This document shows, one piece after another, positions 4,848 through 8,880 of a stretch of DNA of 8,880 nucleotides. Source of the DNA: an uncultured Sutterella sp. Its GTDB lineage: Bacteria > Pseudomonadota > Gammaproteobacteria > Burkholderiales > Burkholderiaceae_F. The stretch is taken from the NCBI GenBank assembly GCA_900552915.1, contig USBS01000076.1, positions 1 through 8,880 on the forward strand. The letters are read 5' to 3'. A program made the translations under genes and the position numbers. Each line of letters begins with the position of its first letter. Positions within the stretch are counted from its first letter, which is position 1. The notes under the pieces were generated by a model. That model did not search any database and was not told where the DNA came from. It saw only the letters and a program-made list of their open reading frames with translations.

Positions 4848-6296
4848 TTAGCTGACACTTGCGTTTCTTGCCGCGTTGCGTCCGGCTTCTCGACCCATCA
4901 CGAGGCAATTTGTCATGCCTGCGCCGCCCAAGCGGTCTTTTCCGAAGATGCCGCCCACGACTTCGCCTGCGGCAAAAAGCCCCGGCATAGGATTTCCAGA
5001 TTGGGTCAGAACGCGCGCTTTATCGTCCGTGCGGATGCCGTCGAGCGTTGTGTGCACGTAGATGGTTTCTCGGCCGAAGTAAAAGGGTGGTTTTTCGATG
5101 CGCTGAGCAAAAACCCGTCGTCCGGTGTCGGCGTCGTAGCCTTTTTCATAACTTTCGTTGTACTTGTCGAGCGTCTTTTTGAGAATGACCGAAGGAACTC
5201 CCATTTTTTCGGCCATTTCTTCAATGGAGTCTACTTTGAAGACAATGCCGTTGATGAGCTTTAGGCCCAGAGTGGCGCCTTTATGCGAACGAGCGTCCGT
5301 GATCACCCAGCAGGAGCGGTTTTCGAGGTTGAGAATTTTGTCGGCAACCGCGTTCCACGGAAGCGCTTCGTTGACAAATCGCTGACCGGTGGAATCGACG
5401 TAGATGTCGCCGCCGTCGTAGTCAAGCAGTCTTCCGCCCCAGTAGGGCAGGAGCTGCAGACCGAACCGATCGGTGACGGCGGCACCGATCGACTGCGCGA
5501 TCGAGAGTACTTCGGCATCAGCCCCATCCCACACGGTGCCGTAGGGATTGGCAGTGGTGTGCACGTCGGCCGTAAGACGAGCGTCGATTCTCATTCGTCG
5601 CGCGATATCGGCGGTAAAGCCTCCGGAGGCGATTACAAGACTATTGGCGAGTATCGTGCGGTGAATTCGCCTCGATTCTTTGGTTTGTTCGACGCGCACA
5701 AGCCATCCGTTGGCGACCCGCTCGAAATCGGTCACGCGGCTGTTGAGCCGTACGGCAGCTCCAAGCGTACGGACGTGTCTTGCAAGCGCCAGGACGTAGC
5801 TGCGGCCGGCGGAATTGCCGGGCATGGCGTAGCAGCGCGGATGCACGCCCGATTTGGCCGTGAACACTGGGCCGTAATAGATGCCGCAGGATTGAAGCCA
5901 CATGAGCGCGTCATAGGAGTCGGACGCGATTTTGACGAGAAGATCGGCGTTTCCTAAACCTTCGCCGACAGCCAGAGCATCCGCAACGAACTGCTCGACG
6001 CTGTCTTGCCAACCTTGAGCCGGCTGCATGGCTTTAGGCAGAACCGCAGCAATCGATCCGCTCGAATACTGGCTGTGGCCGCCTATTAAGGGGCCCTTTT
6101 CGAGGATCAACACGCTGTCTGCGCCGTTTTCAAGTGCGCCGGCGGCTGCCGAAAGCCCGGCAAGTCCGGAACCCACGATGACAACACCGTGTTGTTCCAC
6201 GGCATTGCCGACTTCAAGCACTTTCTCGGCGACGGCCGGCCCGGCGGCAAGTGCCGCAGCGGCGACTGCAAGACAACGGCGGCGGGAGATTGTCAT
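4848..6296 (-). CDS. Tat-exported FAD reductase/dehydrogenase of the fumarate-reductase superfamily, lacking FMN and haem domains
   Basis: From ATG 6296 the protein has 482 residues. A longer in-frame start at 6344 lies inside the regulator gene and lacks a ribosome site, whereas AAGGA (minus strand of 6303-6307) sits 6 bases before 6296. The Tat signal SRRRCLAVAAA (4-14) is cut near AVA/EK (23/24). FAD-binding VGSGLAG (41-47) ends its strand at E66, followed by LIGGHS. Relative to Fcc3 it keeps R306 (GQRFVNE), H415 (VHTTLDG) and R455 (KDRLGGAG), but the carboxylate-binding His is Leu283 (LQLLPYWGG). This points to a reductase with a non-fumarate substrate, possibly a less charged enone, steroid-like or aromatic acid. 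No haem or FMN domain is present, so its electron partner is unknown. The ATGA overlap with the response regulator gene links its expression to the signalling pair. Confidence 0.85.
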   Translation of the reverse strand: MTISRRRCLAVAAAALAAGPAVAEKVLEVGNAVEQHGVVIVGSGLAGLSAAAGALENGADSVLILEKGPLIGGHSQYSSGSIAAVLPKAMQPAQGWQDSVEQFVADALAVGEGLGNADLLVKIASDSYDALMWLQSCGIYYGPVFTAKSGVHPRCYAMPGNSAGRSYVLALARHVRTLGAAVRLNSRVTDFERVANGWLVRVEQTKESRRIHRTILANSLVIASGGFTADIARRMRIDARLTADVHTTANPYGTVWDGADAEVLSIAQSIGAAVTDRFGLQLLPYWGGRLLDYDGGDIYVDSTGQRFVNEALPWNAVADKILNLENRSCWVITDARSHKGATLGLKLINGIVFKVDSIEEMAEKMGVPSVILKKTLDKYNESYEKGYDADTGRRVFAQRIEKPPFYFGRETIYVHTTLDGIRTDDKARVLTQSGNPMPGLFAAGEVVGGIFGKDRLGGAGMTNCLVMGREAGRNAARNASVS

Positions 6297-6931
6297 GACT
6301 GATCCTTGTCCTCGAGCACATTGTCGGGGTGATGCTCGAGCCACTGATAGGCTTCCAGAGCACTTTGCACATTGAGTTTGCCGTAAGCGTTTGCCTTGTG
6401 CATCTTGACGGTTTCGGCGCCGATGCCGAGCTTTAGGCCGATGTCTTTGTTTGTGAGGCCTTTGGCCGCAAGCACAACGACTTCTTTTTCGCGCGCGGTG
6501 AGTCCTTCAAATTGCTCGCGGTACTCGTTGGCGTGCTCGGCTTCTTTGGCAGCCTGCATGGAACCGCTGCAGGCTTTTTCAACGGCTGCTGCAAGCAGCA
6601 TCGGGTCGTTCTTTTTCTCGAGGAAATCCACGGCGCCGTACTTCATCGTATGTACGGCAGTCGATACGTCTCCGTGGCCGGTGAGAAAGATTACCGGCAG
6701 GGTACTGCCCATTTCCACGAACTTCTTCTGCAGCTCAAGCCCCGTCATGCCGGGCATGCGAATGTCGAGCACGAGACAGCCCGGTCTGGACAGGTCGTCT
6801 TCGGCAAGAAAAGTCTGCGCATCGGCCCAATCGGCCACCTGCCAGCCGAGCGCCTTCAAAAGCTGTTTTTGGCTTTCGCGGAAATCGCCGTCGTCATCAA
6901 CGATGCGCACAAGGGGCAATTGCGAGGTCAT
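6293..6931 (-). CDS. FixJ/TtrR-like response regulator (REC + LuxR-type HTH)
   Basis: The 212-residue protein has a receiver domain (about 5-120) with the acidic pair D12/D13, phospho-acceptor D56 in VLDIRMPGM, T84 in IFLTGHGD and K106 in DFLEKK. A LuxR-type HTH follows at about 142-195: LTAREKEVVVLAAKGLTNKDI, then TVKMHKANAYGKL. The order and motifs match the FixJ/TtrR/DctR class of cytoplasmic activators. It should be phosphorylated by the kinase encoded just upstream, whose stop overlaps its start by ATGA (6928-6931); GGAG (minus strand of 6939-6942) is its ribosome site. Likely targets are the reductase and transporter promoters nearby, but I could not identify a shared site. All key residues are intact. 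Confidence 0.92.
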   Translation of the reverse strand: MTSQLPLVRIVDDDGDFRESQKQLLKALGWQVADWADAQTFLAEDDLSRPGCLVLDIRMPGMTGLELQKKFVEMGSTLPVIFLTGHGDVSTAVHTMKYGAVDFLEKKNDPMLLAAAVEKACSGSMQAAKEAEHANEYREQFEGLTAREKEVVVLAAKGLTNKDIGLKLGIGAETVKMHKANAYGKLNVQSALEAYQWLEHHPDNVLEDKDQS

Positions 6932-8844
6932 TTACTGTCTCCGCCATCGGAATTGGATTTTGTTTGTTTTTTTTCTGGCGCAACGGCATCGATCGTCACG
7001 CGTGCGGTTACGCCGCCTGCGGTCCTTCGCTCAAACACGAGCGACGCTCCGTGCCTGTCGGCAATGCCGCGGCAGATTGTCAGACCCAGCCCGAGTCCGC
7101 CGTAGCTCGAGGGACTGCTTGTGACACTGGCGCTTTTCTCTGTGAGCCTCTTGAAGGCGTTGTCCGAGAGAACTTCACCGGGATTTTGCACCGTAATATG
7201 CCAATTTGCCGAAGGGGCATCGCTTCCGGCGGATAAGCGCACGAACACTGCCGGTTCCTCGGTTAAAGCGCTTTTTTCCTGCGCGGTTCTAAGTGCTGCC
7301 GAGGCATTGCGGATGAGGTTCAAAAAGAGAATCTCAAGTTCCAGAGGCTGCCCCATAACGGGAGCTTCGGCAATATCCAGCGCCAGGCGGACGGTTGTTC
7401 GTTTCGACGGATTTTCTTCGGCGGCAAACGCACGCACGGCGTTTTCAAGAATCGGTGCGAGATCGCAGACCACCGCTGTCTGCGTCTCTCTGCGCACATA
7501 ACCCCGCACGCGCGAGACGATTTCGGCAATTCGCTCGGCCTCGTGATCGATGTGCTTTAGTGCGCTCTCAAGTTCGACCTTGGCTTGCGGTTCATTGTCT
7601 TTGAAGGCCGACTCCGGACATTTGATGCGCGCAATGGCCGCCCAGGTTCGGATGCCTCCCACGGGGGCGTTGATTTCGTGTGCAATCATCGAGGACATCT
7701 GCTGCACGATTGAGCGGCGTTCAAAGCCCGCAAGCTGCAGTCGGGCGCTTGCGGCTTCTTCGCGGATGCGTTCGCGCTCGAGCATGACGTCGGTCAATTC
7801 CCGTGTACGGCGCTTCAAAAGAACATGCAGCCTGAGCTCGTAGAGGATCAGGAGCAGTACGAATCCGAGCGCAAGCCATACTTCGGTCTTGTGGCGTCGA
7901 TAGAGCCCTGCGGGACTCATGTCCTGCAGATAGGCATAAGGGCCGATTTCCAGATCCCTCATGAGCGCATCGACCTTGGCGTGCGAAACATTGGTGAGCC
8001 ATTCGCCTCCGGCTGTGTTCTTGAGGCTCAGGATGGCAATCGTTACGTCGCGTACGACCGTTTCGGGAGCTGTACCGAGCGCGAGCAGATCGATGTCGGG
8101 GTAAAGCGACGTGGTGTGTTGGCAGGCCAACGCTTTCGTCGGATCGGATTTGTCGCCGATGACGCGCACCGAGTCGGGTTCGATGAGCCCGCGATCCCGA
8201 ATGGATTCCAACAAGCACGCCGGCAGGACGGCAGCATCGGCCGCGCCCGAAAAGAGAGCCGAGATGACGTCGGGATACGGGTTGTTGCGAAAAGAAACCT
8301 CTGCAAAGAATGTGTCCGGATTGTCGACGGTTCGCTTGATTTCGCCTCTGACGGCAAGCCAGCCGTCAAGCGCCGTCGGCAAGCCCGCAAAGATGCGCGC
8401 GCCGCGCAGATCGGCAAGGCTTTTTGCCGGGTTTTCGCTTCTCACGACAATGGCGGCACCCACGGATTCTTCGGCCTTCTGCGCAAGATGTGTTTTGCGC
8501 GTAGCAAGGCGTACGGTTTCCGTGCCGCTCAAAAAGCCGAAAGCGGCAGGAGCAAAGAGAAAGTCGGGTTGCGTCGCAGCAATCTGAGCGTCGGCTTCTG
8601 CGGCTGCTACGGATACCGAGCGAATTTCGTATTCGGGCAGATTGGCCTGCAGTGCTTGCAGCGTTTCCTGCACAAGAAAGGCGTCGAACGGATTGACCAT
8701 CGTATCCAGGACCGCCATGGTGATCACGGGACGCTCGTCGGAAAGCGATTTGTCGATTGCGTTTTCTGCGGCGTGTGCAAGACCCGCGGCCAGGCACAAA
8801 AGAGCGGCCGACGCGGCAGCAGCGGCGGTTTTCTGGCGGCTCAT
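6928..8844 (-). CDS. TtrS-like membrane sensor histidine kinase with periplasmic PhnD-like binding domain
   Basis: The 638-residue protein has a signal segment (about 1-26), a periplasmic phosphonate/PhnD-type solute-binding domain (about 38-300: ITMAVLD, DFLFAPAAFGFL, SLADLRGARIF, then SFRNNPYPDVISALFSGAADAAVL), one membrane helix (322-337), a coiled linker (345-375), and a HisKA-HATPase core. H389 in MIAHEINAP is the phospho-acceptor; N513 (LIRNASAAL) is the N-box and GGLGLGL (582-588) the G2 box. The G1 box reads QNPGEV (553-558), with Asn554 where the adenine-binding Asp is usual, as in some other kinases. The layout matches tetrathionate sensor TtrS, but the ligand here is probably the reductase substrate (inference). 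No ribosome site precedes ATG 8844 and the frame stays open to the right edge, so the true start may lie outside. Confidence 0.9.
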   Translation of the reverse strand: MSRQKTAAAAASAALLCLAAGLAHAAENAIDKSLSDERPVITMAVLDTMVNPFDAFLVQETLQALQANLPEYEIRSVSVAAAEADAQIAATQPDFLFAPAAFGFLSGTETVRLATRKTHLAQKAEESVGAAIVVRSENPAKSLADLRGARIFAGLPTALDGWLAVRGEIKRTVDNPDTFFAEVSFRNNPYPDVISALFSGAADAAVLPACLLESIRDRGLIEPDSVRVIGDKSDPTKALACQHTTSLYPDIDLLALGTAPETVVRDVTIAILSLKNTAGGEWLTNVSHAKVDALMRDLEIGPYAYLQDMSPAGLYRRHKTEVWLALGFVLLLILYELRLHVLLKRRTRELTDVMLERERIREEAASARLQLAGFERRSIVQQMSSMIAHEINAPVGGIRTWAAIARIKCPESAFKDNEPQAKVELESALKHIDHEAERIAEIVSRVRGYVRRETQTAVVCDLAPILENAVRAFAAEENPSKRTTVRLALDIAEAPVMGQPLELEILFLNLIRNASAALRTAQEKSALTEEPAVFVRLSAGSDAPSANWHITVQNPGEVLSDNAFKRLTEKSASVTSSPSSYGGLGLGLTICRGIADRHGASLVFERRTAGGVTARVTIDAVAPEKKQTKSNSDGGDSK

Positions 8845-8880
8845 AGTTTTTTTGCGGCGGACACGATGCGATTTTCTTGA

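Noticed and set aside
6297..6344. A 16-codon N-terminal extension of the Tat flavoprotein from ATG 6344
   Set aside because: It would lie inside the response regulator gene, has no ribosome site, and would bury the twin-arginine signal; ATG 6296 has AAGGA at good spacing.
7825..8880. A 351-codon plus-strand frame opposite the sensor kinase N-terminal half
   Set aside because: The minus-strand frame shows a continuous sensor, membrane and kinase architecture; the plus frame has no recognisable domain or ribosome site.

Overview
The window looks like accessory anaerobic-respiration DNA from a gut-type proteobacterium. A Sutterellaceae-like member of the Burkholderiales is my best guess. This rests on moderately high GC, exported FAD enzymes of the flavocytochrome c / fumarate reductase superfamily, a TtrS/TtrR-like two-component system, and a Tat-exported type I dehydroquinase. 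The lineage is inferred from gene content, not from a marker gene.

Layout, left to right. (1) Positions 1-545, minus strand: the N-terminal part of a type I 3-dehydroquinate dehydratase with a twin-arginine-like signal peptide, running off the left edge. (2) Positions 546-980: an AT-rich divergent control region with two operator-like palindromes and candidate promoters facing both ways. (3) Positions 981-1340, plus strand: an XRE/HipB-like repressor, followed 2 bases later by a 33-codon stub that may be what is left of a hipA kinase gene. (4) Positions 1663-3477, plus strand: a Sec-exported FMN-binding plus FAD fumarate-reductase-like enzyme without haem, closed by a strong compound terminator. 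(5) Positions 3781-4731, plus strand: a sodium-coupled BASS-family transporter with its own promoter and terminator. (6) Positions 8844 down to 4848, minus strand: a three-gene operon with two 4-base ATGA overlaps. It encodes a TtrS-like sensor kinase with a periplasmic PhnD-like sensor domain, a FixJ/TtrR-like response regulator, and a Tat-exported FAD enzyme of the same superfamily that lacks both FMN domain and haem.

A working model, which is inference: the sensor kinase detects a small organic molecule in the periplasm and the regulator switches on one or both reductases. The reductases use an unsaturated organic acid or enone as terminal electron acceptor, and the BASS carrier moves the substrate or product. 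The exported dehydroquinase raises the possibility that quinate/shikimate-type plant compounds are involved, because its product (3-dehydroshikimate) is an enone. However, it is divergently placed and separated by the XRE gene, so it may belong to a neighbouring module. No rRNA, tRNA, CRISPR array, insertion sequence or integrase is visible.
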